A stretch of DNA of 64,000 nt from the NCBI GenBank assembly GCA_963835955.1, contig CAWIHZ010000004.1:62001-126000 (forward strand). Direction: 5' to 3'. Origin of the DNA: Roseiarcus sp963835955. Lineage in GTDB: Bacteria; Pseudomonadota; Alphaproteobacteria; Rhizobiales; Beijerinckiaceae. The notes under the pieces are model-generated. The model saw only the letters and a list, made by a program, of their open reading frames with translations. It was not told where the DNA came from and made no database searches. Made by a program: the position numbers and the translations under genes. The number at the start of each line of letters is the position of its first letter. Position 1 is the first letter of the stretch. This document shows, piece after piece, positions 8,561 to 18,242 of the stretch.

Positions 8561-9484
8561 ATGCGGATCGCGGGCGCGCTGATGGCGCTGTTGCTGGGCG
8601 CAAGCGCCGCGATCGCCGGCGAATGCGGGCCCGACAAGCTCGGCGTCTCGCGCATCGCTTCGGTCGGGACCCATGGCGGGCTCGAGGTCGGCCTCAAGAC
8701 CTACCCCCGGACGATCCCGCTCGCCGACCATGAGGTGATCCTGACCTTCGACGACGGTCCGGAGGCGAAGACGACTCCGAAAATCCTCGACGCGCTGGCC
8801 GACCAATGCGTTCGCGCCACTTTTTTCGAGATCGGCCGCAATGCGGAAGCCCTGCCTTCAATCGCGCGCCGCGAGGTTAGGGAAGGGCATACCGTCGCCT
8901 ACCACACCTATTCCCACCCTCAGCCGACGCTCCGCTTCATGTCCGCCGCCGCCGCCCGCGCCGACGTGCTCAGGGGCATGATCGCGGTCGAGAAGGCGGC
9001 CTACGGGCAGGACTTCAGCGCCGGCGAGCCCAAGGACTTGAGCGAGATCAAGCTGCACGCGCCGTTCTTTCGCTACCCCGGCTTCGCCGACACCGAGGAC
9101 CTGGACCAATGGTTCGCGGCCAATAATGTCGGCGTTTTCGGAACCGACCTCTGGGCCTCGGACTGGATCAAGATGACGCCCGAGGCCGAACTCAGGCTGG
9201 TGATGAGCCGGCTCGACCGCGCCGGCAAAGGCATGCTGCTGCTGCACGACAGCCACCCATGGACCGCCGAGATGGTTCCGATGCTGCTGCGCGAGCTGAA
9301 GGCCAAGGGCTATCGGATCGTCCACATGGTTCCGGGCCCCGGAACCGGCCCGACCGCGCCCGCGCCGAAAGGCTGGTTCTCGGAGACGGCGCGGGTGATC
9401 GGCGCCCTGAAGCCGCGCCTCGAAAAGGCGGCGGCCAAGCTCGGCGACAGGCCGATCCGGGTCAAACCCGCGCCGCAGGAATAG
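8561..9484 (+). CDS. exported polysaccharide deacetylase (NodB-type)
   Basis: About 307 residues with a signal peptide (RIAGALMALLLGASAAIAG, cleavage after AIA-G). The NodB fold is clear: the motif-1 metal and base residues are in LTFDDGPE, and the HxxxH-like metal site is in HTYSHPQPT. Later motifs are FFRYPGF and LLLHDSHPWT. Enzymes of this group remove N-acetyl groups from peptidoglycan or other glycans in the periplasm. The ATG at 8561 is preferred; a TTG two codons earlier is possible. It is divergent from the GH25 gene and followed by tRNA-Leu on the other strand. Confidence 0.9.
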   Translation: MRIAGALMALLLGASAAIAGECGPDKLGVSRIASVGTHGGLEVGLKTYPRTIPLADHEVILTFDDGPEAKTTPKILDALADQCVRATFFEIGRNAEALPSIARREVREGHTVAYHTYSHPQPTLRFMSAAAARADVLRGMIAVEKAAYGQDFSAGEPKDLSEIKLHAPFFRYPGFADTEDLDQWFAANNVGVFGTDLWASDWIKMTPEAELRLVMSRLDRAGKGMLLLHDSHPWTAEMVPMLLRELKAKGYRIVHMVPGPGTGPTAPAPKGWFSETARVIGALKPRLEKAAAKLGDRPIRVKPAPQE

Positions 9485-9507
9485 CGGGTCGGGCGCTAAA
9501 TTTGGCT

Positions 9508-9594
9508 TGGTGCGGTCAAGAGGACTCGAACCTCCACTCCGGTTAAAGAACTAGCACCTCAAGCTAGCGCGTCTACCACTTCCGCCATGACCGC
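9508..9594 (-). tRNA. tRNA-Leu (anticodon GAG)
   Basis: Read on the minus strand: acceptor GCGGTCA pairs with TGACCGC, followed by discriminator A and an encoded CCA. The anticodon loop CTTGAGG gives GAG. A long variable arm (class II, with a short stem around the TTCTTTAA loop) and the TTCGAGTCC T-loop are present. Total 87 nt including CCA. Confidence 0.95.
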
Positions 9595-9872
9595 TCATGC
9601 GCCTGGCGCCAGCGGGCGCAAAGCGAAGGCGCGTCGTCTAACAAATCGTCCCGGCGCTGACAAGGGCCGACGCGCGACGGCGCTGGATTGAAGGAGTCGG
9701 GGCGGGCGCGTGAGACAAGCGGCCATCGCGTCCGAGGCCCCGGCGACGGGACGTCGGCTCGAGGCGCGCAGGCCAATACCGCATCCCCGCCATTGTGCCT
9801 GGTCCTTCGCCGAAGCGATGGATGAAGGCTTCTGGCCGGAGCAGCCCCTTCGCTCGAGCTAGCGCTTTCGCC

Positions 9873-10118
9873 TCATTCGCCCATGGCGTCTTTCTCGCAT
9901 TTCTTGGTGAACGAGGTCATCGCCGCGCCATGGAGTTTCTTGTCGGCCGCCTGCGCCGTGCAGGAGTCCTTGGCGCATTTCTTCATGAAGCTGGTCTTGG
10001 CGGCGCCGGCGAGTTTCTTGCCCATCGCCTGGGTCGAGCAGGAATCGGCGGCGAAGGCGAGGGTCGGCGCCCCGGCGAGGCACAAGGCGAGCGCGGCGAG
10101 CGTGAGGGTCTTGGACAT
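9873..10118 (-). CDS. PsiF-repeat periplasmic protein
   Basis: An 81-residue secreted protein with a signal peptide (TLTLAALALCLAGAPTLAFA, cleavage before ADS). The mature part is two PsiF repeats in tandem, each with the pattern C-[ST]-x-QA-x-x-KK-L-x-GA-x-x-[TM]-SF-x-KKC. The first runs from CSTQAMGKKL and the second from CTAQAADKKL. The paired Cys residues of each repeat suggest one disulfide per repeat. PsiF was named for phosphate-starvation induction in E. coli; its activity is unknown. Stand-alone gene; the 280 bases up to tRNA-Leu contain nothing I recognise. Confidence 0.85.
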   Translation of the reverse strand: MSKTLTLAALALCLAGAPTLAFAADSCSTQAMGKKLAGAAKTSFMKKCAKDSCTAQAADKKLHGAAMTSFTKKCEKDAMGE

Positions 10119-10361
10119 GGAATCAACCTCCGGTATCAGACCGTCCCTTGCGGTCCGGCGGGACCTTAGCCGCGCCGGCGCGCGCTGGCGAGAGGGCGAT
10201 CCCGACCCGACGCGGTTCGCGGATGCGCCGCAACCGCCCCCGCGCGGACCAGCCTGACCGGACGGCGACTGGCGCGCGGAGGTTCGCCCGTCTAAGATCG
10301 AAACCTTCCAACCCTTTCCCGAACGCTGCGACGCGGTTCAGGCCCGTGCGAAAGGCGAGCG

Positions 10362-11690
10362 ATGAGGCGCGTGACGAACTGGCTGTTGTTTGTGTTGGCG
10401 CTCGCCGCGCTGGCGCTCGGCGCGGCGGCGCAACTGGCGCTTCTCAAAGCCCCGGTTCCCCCGCTCGCCTTCGGCGTGGCCGCGGCGGCGCTCGCCGCCC
10501 TTCTCGTCATCCGCGCGCTGCCGTTGAGGATTCGCCGGCCAGTCGTGTTCCTGGTCGCGCTTGGCCTTCTCGTCGCGTTGACCGGCGGGCTCGCCTATTT
10601 CCAGTTCGTCATCAAGCCCAAAATGGTCAAGGGCTTCATCAGCGCCGCCTTCGCGCCGAAGCCGACCGCCGTTTCGGTCGAGCCGGTCAAACTGGAGAAA
10701 TGGCCGCCGCAACTGACGGCGATCGGCACCCTGCGCGCCTACCAGGGCGTCTCCATCGCGCCGCAGGCCGCCGGCGACGTGACCGCGATCCACTTTCAGT
10801 CGGGCGACGACGTTCAGGCGGGCGCGCTCCTGCTCAATATCGACGATTCGGTCGAAAAGGCCGATCTACAGAACGGCCTCGCCCAGCTCAGAAACGCCGA
10901 AGTGACGCTTGCGCGGCAAAAATTGCTGGTCGCTGGAGGCAATACCCCTCAATCGACGGTCGACGCCGCCTTTGCGACGCGCGATTCGGCGGAGGCGACG
11001 GTGGACCGCACCCGCGCGATCATCGCGCAGAAATCGATTCGGGCCCCCTTCGCCGGACGGCTTGGCCTGCGCAACGTCGATCTGGGGCAGTACGTCGCGG
11101 TGGGCGCGACCCTCGTGACCCTGCAACAGCTCGATCCGATCTTCGCCGACTTTCCCCTTCCCCAGGAGACCTTGCGCTCGCTCGCGGTCGGGCAGGACGT
11201 CAGCATGACCGTCGACGCCTTTCCCGGCCGCAGCTTCGCCGGAACGATCAAGGCGATCGACGCCCGGGTGAGCGCGGAGTCGCGCAGCGTGACGGTGCGC
11301 GCCCAGTTCGCCAATCCCGACCACAAGCTGCTGCCCGGCATGTTCGCCAATCTGACCGTCACCACCGGCGCGAGCGCGCAGGTGCTGACGCTTCCGCGCA
11401 CCGCGATCGTCTACAGCCTCTATGGCGACAACGTCTTTGTGGTGAAGCCGGCGCCCCAACCGGCCGGCGAGGCGGCCGCGGCGGGTCAGGGAGGCGCCAA
11501 AGGCCTCGTCGTCGAGCGGCGCTTCGTGCGGGTCGGTCCTATTCGCGGCGAGCGGATTGCGATCGAAGAAGGAGTTAAGGCTGGCGAGCGCGTGGTGACC
11601 GCGGGCCAGATCAAGCTGCAGCCCAATTCGCCGGTCACGATCGACGAAAGCGTCGCGCTTCCGCCGCCCGCCGAAACGCCCAGACCGTGA
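10362..11690 (+). CDS. RND efflux periplasmic adaptor (membrane fusion protein)
   Basis: A 442-residue adaptor linking an RND pump to an outer-membrane channel. The biotinyl-lipoyl half-motifs are visible (GVSIAPQAAGDVTAIHFQSGDDVQAG and SIRAPFAGRLGLRNVDLGQYV), as are the coiled-coil hairpin between them (about 165-220) and the beta-barrel and proximal domains (LDPIFADFPLPQETL, LPGMFANLTV). Odd feature: three hydrophobic segments precede the domain (about 7-24, 32-50, 60-82). Only the third corresponds to the usual single anchor, so the protein carries two extra N-terminal spans. It precedes the pump gene by 10 bases, surely one operon. The outer-membrane factor is not in the window. Confidence 0.92.
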   Translation: MRRVTNWLLFVLALAALALGAAAQLALLKAPVPPLAFGVAAAALAALLVIRALPLRIRRPVVFLVALGLLVALTGGLAYFQFVIKPKMVKGFISAAFAPKPTAVSVEPVKLEKWPPQLTAIGTLRAYQGVSIAPQAAGDVTAIHFQSGDDVQAGALLLNIDDSVEKADLQNGLAQLRNAEVTLARQKLLVAGGNTPQSTVDAAFATRDSAEATVDRTRAIIAQKSIRAPFAGRLGLRNVDLGQYVAVGATLVTLQQLDPIFADFPLPQETLRSLAVGQDVSMTVDAFPGRSFAGTIKAIDARVSAESRSVTVRAQFANPDHKLLPGMFANLTVTTGASAQVLTLPRTAIVYSLYGDNVFVVKPAPQPAGEAAAAGQGGAKGLVVERRFVRVGPIRGERIAIEEGVKAGERVVTAGQIKLQPNSPVTIDESVALPPPAETPRP

Positions 11691-11700
11691 AGACGCGCCG

Positions 11701-14700
11701 ATGAACGCCTTCACCGATCTGTTCATCCGCCGGCCGGTGCTGGCGAGCGTGGTCAGTCTGCTGATTCTTCTGGTCGGCGGCATGGCTGGGCTGAAACTGC
11801 AAATCCGTCAGTTTCCGCAGACCTCGAATACGACCATCACCATCACCACCACCTATCCCGGCGCATCGGCCGACGTGATCAAGGGCTTCATCACCACCCC
11901 GATCGAACAGGCGGTCGCGAGCAGCGAGGGCATCGACACGCTGGTCTCGACCTCGCAACAGAACGTCTCGACGATCACGCTCAATCTGCGGCTCGACGCC
12001 AACCCCGACCGGGCGATGGCCGACACCCTGTCCAAGGTCAACCAGGTTCGGGGCCTGCTGCCTCGCGACGCCAACGATCCGGTCATCGTCAAGCAAACCG
12101 GGCAGGGCTTCGCCCTGATGTATCTGTCGTTCAATTCGAACGTCATGACGGCGCCGCAGATCACCGACTATCTGACGCGCGTCGTTCAGCCGCGCCTTCA
12201 GACCGTCGACGGCGTCGCCAATGCGCAAATCCTCGGCGGGCATCAGTTCGCCATGCGCATCTGGCTCGATCCGACCCGGATGGCCGCGCTCGGCGTGACG
12301 CCGAACGACGTGCGCGCCGCGCTCGCGGCCAACAACTTCACCACCGCAGCCGGCGAGATCAAAAGCAACTTCACCCAGATCAGCGTCAATGCGTTGACGT
12401 CGCTCGACAGCGCCAAGGAATTCGCCAAATTGGTGATCGCCGCCCATGGCGACGCGCTGGTGCGCATGGGCGACGTGGCGAAAATCGAACTCGGGCCGCA
12501 GAGCGTCGACTCCTCGTCGGTGTTCGACGGCCTCAAGGCGGTGTTCATCGGCATCTACGGCACGCCGGAAGCCAATCCGCTGACGGTGATCGACGGCGTG
12601 CGCAAACTCCTCCCCAGCATTCAGAGCCAATTGCCGACCGGCCTCAAGGCCACGATCGCATACGATTCGACCGCGTTCATCCGCGCGTCGATTTATGAGG
12701 TCGCCAAAACCCTCGCCGAAGCGGCGGCGATCGTGATCGTGGTGATTTTTCTGTTCCTCGGCAATCTGCGCTCCACCTTCATTCCGATCGTCACCATCCC
12801 CCTGTCGCTGATCGGAGTGATGATCGCGCTGCTGGCGCTCGGCTATTCGATCAACCTTTTGACCCTGCTGGCGCTGGTGCTCGGCATCGGCCTGGTCGTC
12901 GACGACGCGATCGTCGTGGTCGAGAACATTCACCGTCACATCGAGGAAGGGATGAGGCCGTTCGACGCGGCGCTGCGCGGCGCGCACGAGATCGCGCTGC
13001 CAATCGTGGCGATGACGATCACCCTTGCCGCGGTCTATGCGCCGATCGGCTTCGTCAGCGGCGTGACCGGCGCGCTGTTTCGCGAATTCGCGTTCACCCT
13101 GGCGGGCGCCGTCATCGTGTCCGGCTTCATCGCGCTGACGCTGTCGCCGATGATGTGTTCGAAGCTGTTGCGGGACGACGCGGGGCGGGGCAGGTTCGGC
13201 CATTTTGTCGACCGCAACTTCAACCGCCTGCGCGGCGCCTATCTGCGCCGCCTCCACAGCACGCTCAATTTCCGCGCCTTGACGCTGCTGATTCTTGCCG
13301 GCGTGTTGGCGCTGGCCGGCGTCATGTACGCCACCACCCCGCGCGAGCTCGCCCCGGAAGAGGATCAGGGCATTCTCCTGTCGTTGATCAAGATTCCGCA
13401 GATCGGCAATCTCGACTACACCGAGCAGGCGACGCAACAACTCTACGAGGAGGCGCACGTAGTTCCGGAAGTCTCGCACGTCTTCACGATCAACGGCTTT
13501 CCCAATGTGCGCGCCGCCTTCGCCGGCTTCCTGCTCAAGCCGTGGGATCAGCGCAAGCGCAATCAGAAGGCGGTGCTGACCGAGCTCAGGCCGAAGTTCC
13601 TCGCGGTGCCGCAGGCTCAGGTGCAGGCGTTTTCGCCGCCGGCGCTGCCGGGCTCGACCGGCGGCCCGCCGATGCAGTTCGTCATCCGCACCACCGGCGA
13701 CTATCAGACGCTCGCCGATGTCGCGCTGAAGATGCAGCAGGCGGCCAAGGAGAGCGGGCTTTTCCTCTTTACCGACGTCGACCTCAAGTTCGACACCCCG
13801 CAATTCGTGTTCAAGGTCGACGCCGACAAGGCCAATCGCATCGGCGTCAACATGCTGGACATTGGAACCGCCCTGTCGACGATGCTGGGAGGCAATTACG
13901 TCAATTTGTTCAACCTTTATGGCCGCAGCTATCAGGTGATACCGCAGGCGCCCCGCGTGTTCCGCCTGTCGCCCGACTGGCTGACCCGTTACCGGGTGCG
14001 CACGAGCAGCGGCGAACTCGTGCCGCTCTCTGCGGTGGCGAGCATCTCGGAAAAGGTTGAGCCGAATGCGTTGACAAGCTTTCAGCAGCTCAATTCCGCG
14101 ACGCTCTCAGGGGTGCCGTTTCCTGGCCGCACCCTCGGCGAGGCGCTCGATTTCCTCAAGGCGAAGTCGAAGGAGATTTTCCCCGAAGGCTACAGTTACG
14201 ATTTCCAGGGCGACTCGCGCCAACTGGAGCAGGAGGGCAACGCGCTCGTCTATGTGTTCGTGTTTGCGCTCCTCGTCATCTATCTGGTGCTCGCCGCCCA
14301 GTACGAAAGCTTCCGCGACCCGTTCATCATTCTTATCGCGCTGCCGACGGCCTTGTTCGGCGCGCTGCTGCCGCTCAACATCGGCGGCTTCCTGGGGTTC
14401 GCCAGCATCAACATCTATTCCCAGATCGGACTCGTCACCCTGATCGGGCTCATCTCCAAGCACGGCATATTGATGGTCGACTTCGCCAACCGCCTTCAGG
14501 AGACGCGCGGCTTCTCGCGGCGCGGGGCGATCGAGGAGGCGGCGGCGGTGCGGCTTCGTCCGATCCTGATGACGACGGCGGCGATGGTGGTCGGCATGGT
14601 CCCGCTCATCGCCGCCTCGGGCGCCGGCGCGAGCTCGCGTTTCAATATCGGGCTGACGATTTTCTCCGGCATGGCGATCGGCACCCTTTTCACCTTGTTC

Positions 14701-14808
14701 GTGACGCCGATGGTCTACACCTTCCTTGCCCGCGACCACGCGGCGGCGATGGCTAGGGAGAAGGCGCTGGGACATCTGGCGAGCGACGAGGGAGAGGCGG
14801 CGCGCTGA
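11701..14808 (+). CDS. RND multidrug efflux permease (AcrB/MexB/MdtC type)
   Basis: A 1035-residue inner-membrane proton-driven exporter of normal HAE1-type length. The family start NAFTDLFIRRPVLASVVSLLILL, twelve predicted spans and two large periplasmic loops are present. The proton-relay Asp pair is in GIGLVVDDAIVVVENIHR of the fourth span region, and the C-terminal half shows SKHGILMVDFANRLQE and AAVRLRPILMTT. Paired with the adaptor 10 bases upstream. Substrates cannot be predicted. No adjacent TetR or MarR repressor is seen, so regulation is not local. Confidence 0.95.
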   Translation: MNAFTDLFIRRPVLASVVSLLILLVGGMAGLKLQIRQFPQTSNTTITITTTYPGASADVIKGFITTPIEQAVASSEGIDTLVSTSQQNVSTITLNLRLDANPDRAMADTLSKVNQVRGLLPRDANDPVIVKQTGQGFALMYLSFNSNVMTAPQITDYLTRVVQPRLQTVDGVANAQILGGHQFAMRIWLDPTRMAALGVTPNDVRAALAANNFTTAAGEIKSNFTQISVNALTSLDSAKEFAKLVIAAHGDALVRMGDVAKIELGPQSVDSSSVFDGLKAVFIGIYGTPEANPLTVIDGVRKLLPSIQSQLPTGLKATIAYDSTAFIRASIYEVAKTLAEAAAIVIVVIFLFLGNLRSTFIPIVTIPLSLIGVMIALLALGYSINLLTLLALVLGIGLVVDDAIVVVENIHRHIEEGMRPFDAALRGAHEIALPIVAMTITLAAVYAPIGFVSGVTGALFREFAFTLAGAVIVSGFIALTLSPMMCSKLLRDDAGRGRFGHFVDRNFNRLRGAYLRRLHSTLNFRALTLLILAGVLALAGVMYATTPRELAPEEDQGILLSLIKIPQIGNLDYTEQATQQLYEEAHVVPEVSHVFTINGFPNVRAAFAGFLLKPWDQRKRNQKAVLTELRPKFLAVPQAQVQAFSPPALPGSTGGPPMQFVIRTTGDYQTLADVALKMQQAAKESGLFLFTDVDLKFDTPQFVFKVDADKANRIGVNMLDIGTALSTMLGGNYVNLFNLYGRSYQVIPQAPRVFRLSPDWLTRYRVRTSSGELVPLSAVASISEKVEPNALTSFQQLNSATLSGVPFPGRTLGEALDFLKAKSKEIFPEGYSYDFQGDSRQLEQEGNALVYVFVFALLVIYLVLAAQYESFRDPFIILIALPTALFGALLPLNIGGFLGFASINIYSQIGLVTLIGLISKHGILMVDFANRLQETRGFSRRGAIEEAAAVRLRPILMTTAAMVVGMVPLIAASGAGASSRFNIGLTIFSGMAIGTLFTLFVTPMVYTFLARDHAAAMAREKALGHLASDEGEAAR

Positions 14809-14908
14809 CGCCAGTGGCGCCCGCCCTTGCTGGCGAGCGTCGGAATTGCGACAATGCCCGCTTCCCGGCGCATCGCGCCGCCGACAATGTCCGTAGTAGA
14901 GGCGTCCA

Positions 14909-16750
14909 ATGCCCGCTTATCGTTCCCGCACCACCACGCACGGCCGCAACATGGCGGGCGCGCGCGGCCTCTGGCGCGCCACCGGGATGCGCGACGGGGA
15001 TTTTGGCAAGCCGATCATCGCGGTCGCCAATTCCTTCACCCAGTTCGTGCCCGGGCACGTGCATTTGAAGGACCTTGGGCAACTGGTCGCGCGCGAGATC
15101 GAGGCGGCGGGCGGCGTCGCCAAGGAGTTCAACACCATCGCCGTCGACGACGGCATTGCGATGGGCCATGACGGCATGCTCTATTCGCTGCCCTCGCGCG
15201 AGGTGATCGCCGACAGCGTCGAATTCATGGCCAACGCCCATTGCGCCGACGCGCTGGTCTGCATCTCCAACTGCGACAAGATCACGCCCGGCATGCTGTT
15301 GGCGGCGCTGCGCCTCAATATCCCGGCCGTCTTCGTCTCCGGTGGACCGATGGAGGCAGGCAAGGTCAAGCTTTCGACCGGAGCGCGCACGGTCGACCTC
15401 GTCGACGCGATGGTCGCCGCCGGCGACACGAAGGTTTCCGACGCCGACGTCGCCGTGCTCGAGCGCTCCGCCTGTCCGACCTGCGGTTCGTGTTCAGGCA
15501 TGTTCACCGCCAATTCGATGAACTGCCTGACCGAGGCGCTCGGCCTGTCGCTGCCGGGCAACGGGACGGTGGTCGCGACTCACGCCGACCGGCGCCGGCT
15601 CTTCGTCGAGGCCGGGCATCTCATCGTCGATCTCGCCCGCCGCTGGTACGAAGAGGGCGACGAAGGCGCGCTGCCGCGAGGCATAGCCACTTTCAAGGCG
15701 TTCGAGAACGCGATGACGCTCGACATCGCGATGGGCGGGTCGACCAATACGGTCCTGCATCTGCTCGCCGCCGCGCACGAAGCCGAAGTCGATTTCACCA
15801 TGGAAGACATCGACCGGCTGTCGCGCCGCGTGCCCTGCCTGTGCAAGGTCGCGCCTTCGGTCCCAGACGTGCATGTCGAAGATGTCCATCGCGCCGGCGG
15901 GGTGATGGGAATTCTCGGCGAACTCGACCGCGCGGGCCTCCTCCATCGCGAGGTGAGGATGGTTCACGCCGAATCGCTCGAGCACGCGCTGTCGCGCAAC
16001 GACATCATGCGGACCGCCGGCAAGGCGACGCGCGAATTTTTCTCCGCCGCGCCCGGCGGCGTGCCGACGCAGATCGCCTTCAGCCAATCGGAGCGCTATG
16101 AAACGCTCGACGAAGACCGCGCCGGGGGCGTCATTCGCGACGCCGAGCACGCCTTCTCCAAGGACGGCGGCCTCGCGGTGCTCTCCGGCAATATCGCGCT
16201 CGACGGCTGCATTGTGAAGACGGCGGGCGTCGACGCGGCCCTTCTTAAGTTCACCGGTCCCGCGCGCATCTTCGAGAGCCAGGACGACGCGGTGCAGGGG
16301 ATTCTCGGCGGCAAAGTCGTGGCGGGCGACGTCGTCGTCATTCGTTACGAGGGGCCGCGGGGCGGGCCGGGGATGCAGGAGATGCTCTATCCGACCAGCT
16401 ATCTGAAATCGCGCGGGCTCGGCAAGGCCTGCGCCCTGGTCACGGACGGACGTTTCTCCGGCGGCACCGCTGGCCTGTCGGTCGGGCACGTCTCGCCGGA
16501 AGCGGCCGAAGGCGGCGCGATCGCGCTGATCGAAGAGGGCGACCGAATAGAATTCGACATTCCCGCCCGCAGGATCACGCTCCTGGTCGACGAGACGACG
16601 CTCAACTCGCGCCGGGCGGCGATGGAAGCTAAGGGCAAGGACGCTTGGAAGCCCGCCAAGCCGCGCGCGCGTCAGGTCTCGCAGGCGCTGCGCGCCTACG
16701 CGGCCTTCGCCACCAGCGCGGCGCGCGGCGCGGTGCGAGAGGTTCCCTAG
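14909..16750 (+). CDS. ilvD: dihydroxy-acid dehydratase
   Basis: A 613-residue IlvD. It dehydrates 2,3-dihydroxy-isovalerate and 2,3-dihydroxy-3-methylvalerate to the keto acids in valine and isoleucine synthesis; cytosolic, Fe-S cluster. Family marks are TTHGRNMAGARGLWRATGM, the cysteine motifs ISNCDKITPGML and CPTCGSCSGMFTANSMNCL, and the C-terminal GRFSGGTAGLSVGHVSPEAAEGG. Length matches the gamma/alphaproteobacterial form. It lies 11 bases upstream of the sensor kinase gene, in the position where related genomes usually carry the kinase's response regulator. Confidence 0.95.
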   Translation: MPAYRSRTTTHGRNMAGARGLWRATGMRDGDFGKPIIAVANSFTQFVPGHVHLKDLGQLVAREIEAAGGVAKEFNTIAVDDGIAMGHDGMLYSLPSREVIADSVEFMANAHCADALVCISNCDKITPGMLLAALRLNIPAVFVSGGPMEAGKVKLSTGARTVDLVDAMVAAGDTKVSDADVAVLERSACPTCGSCSGMFTANSMNCLTEALGLSLPGNGTVVATHADRRRLFVEAGHLIVDLARRWYEEGDEGALPRGIATFKAFENAMTLDIAMGGSTNTVLHLLAAAHEAEVDFTMEDIDRLSRRVPCLCKVAPSVPDVHVEDVHRAGGVMGILGELDRAGLLHREVRMVHAESLEHALSRNDIMRTAGKATREFFSAAPGGVPTQIAFSQSERYETLDEDRAGGVIRDAEHAFSKDGGLAVLSGNIALDGCIVKTAGVDAALLKFTGPARIFESQDDAVQGILGGKVVAGDVVVIRYEGPRGGPGMQEMLYPTSYLKSRGLGKACALVTDGRFSGGTAGLSVGHVSPEAAEGGAIALIEEGDRIEFDIPARRITLLVDETTLNSRRAAMEAKGKDAWKPAKPRARQVSQALRAYAAFATSAARGAVREVP

Positions 16751-16761
16751 CAACGGCCTCC

Positions 16762-18135
16762 ATGCTGAGGGCGCTCAGTGCGCGATCGATCGCCTCCCGC
16801 CTCTTTCTGTCGGCGGCGTTCTGGAGCACCCTGATCCTCGCGTTGGCGGGACTGGGCTTGAGCGCGCTCAACGCTGGTTGGACCGAGGCGAATTTCGACG
16901 ACCAGCTCGGCGTCTATCTTAAGGCGCTGGTCGCCAATGTCGCGATTCCGGGCGAGGAAGGGAAGCCCGGGGGCGTTGCGGCGGTCGCGCCGCAATTCGA
17001 ACTCGCCTTTTCGGGCTGGTACTGGCAGATCACGCGCCTCGACGCCAAACCGCCGGAAATCCGGGCCTCCAAATCGTTGTTTGCGACCCAGCTTCCCCGT
17101 CTCGCCGCCGCCGAGAATGGTGCGGCGATTCTCAGCGGCTACGTGATTGGGCCTGGCGGACGAGAGCTGCGCATGATCCAACGCCAGATCGACGCCGGCG
17201 ACGAGGGGCGCTACCTGGTTCAGGTCGCCGCGAACGCCGACGTGATCAAGGCCCAGGAGAGAAGCTTCCAATGGGCGCTGGCGGCGACGTTTCTGACTCT
17301 GGCGCTGGCGTTGATGGGTTCGACGGCGCTGGCGGTCCGCTTCGGCTTGCGCCCGCTCAGGGTCTTGCAGGAAGGGGTGGCCGCAATCCGCCGCGGCGAA
17401 GCCGAACGCGTCGCCGGTCAATTTCCGCAGGACGTCGCTCCGCTCGCGGTTGAAGTGAACCAGCTGCTCGACGCCAATAGGGAGGTCGTCGAGCGCGCGC
17501 GCACGCAGGTCGGCAATCTCGCCCATGCGCTGAAGACGCCGCTCAGCGTCCTCATCAACGAGGCCGATTCGAAGAGCGAGAGCCTGCCGGAAAAGGTGCG
17601 CGAGCAGGCGGAGATCATGCGCCGTCAGGTCGCCTTCTACCTCAACCGCGCGCGCGCCGCCGCGCGCGCCGGGACGGTCGGCGCGGCGACGGAGGTCAGG
17701 CCGGTCGTCGAGGGGCTCGTGCGCACCTTCGAGACGCTGCATTCCGATCGCGGACTTCTGTTCGACGTGGATGTGCAGGATGGGCTCAGGTTTCGGGGCG
17801 AAGCGCAGGACCTCACCGATCTGATTGGCAACCTGCTCGATAATGCCGGCAAGTGGGCGCGCGAGCGCGTCTCCATTCGCGCCTCGCGAGTCGCCGCGGC
17901 CCAGGACGCCTCTCCGTTCCTTATCGCCGAGATCGACGATGACGGCCGCGGACTCGACCAAAGCGCGCGCGCGGCGGCGCTTCAGCGCGGCAAGCGGCTC
18001 GACGAATCGCGGCCGGGCTCCGGCCTCGGCCTTTCTATCGTCGCTGAACTCGCCGCGATTTATGGCGGCTCGCTGCAACTCGACGAAGGCCCCCGGGGGG
18101 GCCTGCGCGCCATCTTGCGGTTGCCGAGCGTATGA
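16762..18135 (+). CDS. orphan sensor histidine kinase (FeuQ-like)
   Basis: 457 residues: an N-terminal span (about 15-38), a periplasmic sensor region of about 125 residues, and a second span (LAATFLTLALALMGSTALAV). A HAMP-like linker, an unusual phosphoacceptor box NLAHALKTPLSVL with the His near residue 258, and a HATPase domain (DLIGNLLDNAGKWA, DDDGRGLD, GSGLGLSIVAELA) follow. The HALKTP box and the position before the ccm genes match FeuQ of rhizobia. FeuQ normally follows its regulator FeuP; here no response regulator is next to it, only ilvD. Start at 16762 fits the SIASRLFLSAAFWS beginning; longer frames run through ilvD. Confidence 0.88.
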   Translation: MLRALSARSIASRLFLSAAFWSTLILALAGLGLSALNAGWTEANFDDQLGVYLKALVANVAIPGEEGKPGGVAAVAPQFELAFSGWYWQITRLDAKPPEIRASKSLFATQLPRLAAAENGAAILSGYVIGPGGRELRMIQRQIDAGDEGRYLVQVAANADVIKAQERSFQWALAATFLTLALALMGSTALAVRFGLRPLRVLQEGVAAIRRGEAERVAGQFPQDVAPLAVEVNQLLDANREVVERARTQVGNLAHALKTPLSVLINEADSKSESLPEKVREQAEIMRRQVAFYLNRARAAARAGTVGAATEVRPVVEGLVRTFETLHSDRGLLFDVDVQDGLRFRGEAQDLTDLIGNLLDNAGKWARERVSIRASRVAAAQDASPFLIAEIDDDGRGLDQSARAAALQRGKRLDESRPGSGLGLSIVAELAAIYGGSLQLDEGPRGGLRAILRLPSV

Positions 18136-18242
18136 GGCGCGACGGGCGTGTCCCATGCTACGAAAGGGCGACGCGAAGTCGCCATAGTTCTCGCCTTTGC
18201 TCGGCGGCGAAGCCTCGCCGGGTCTGCCGCCCGGGCGGGCTC

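Noticed and set aside
11635..13803. 722-codon minus-strand frame
   Set aside because: Shadow opposite the RND permease.
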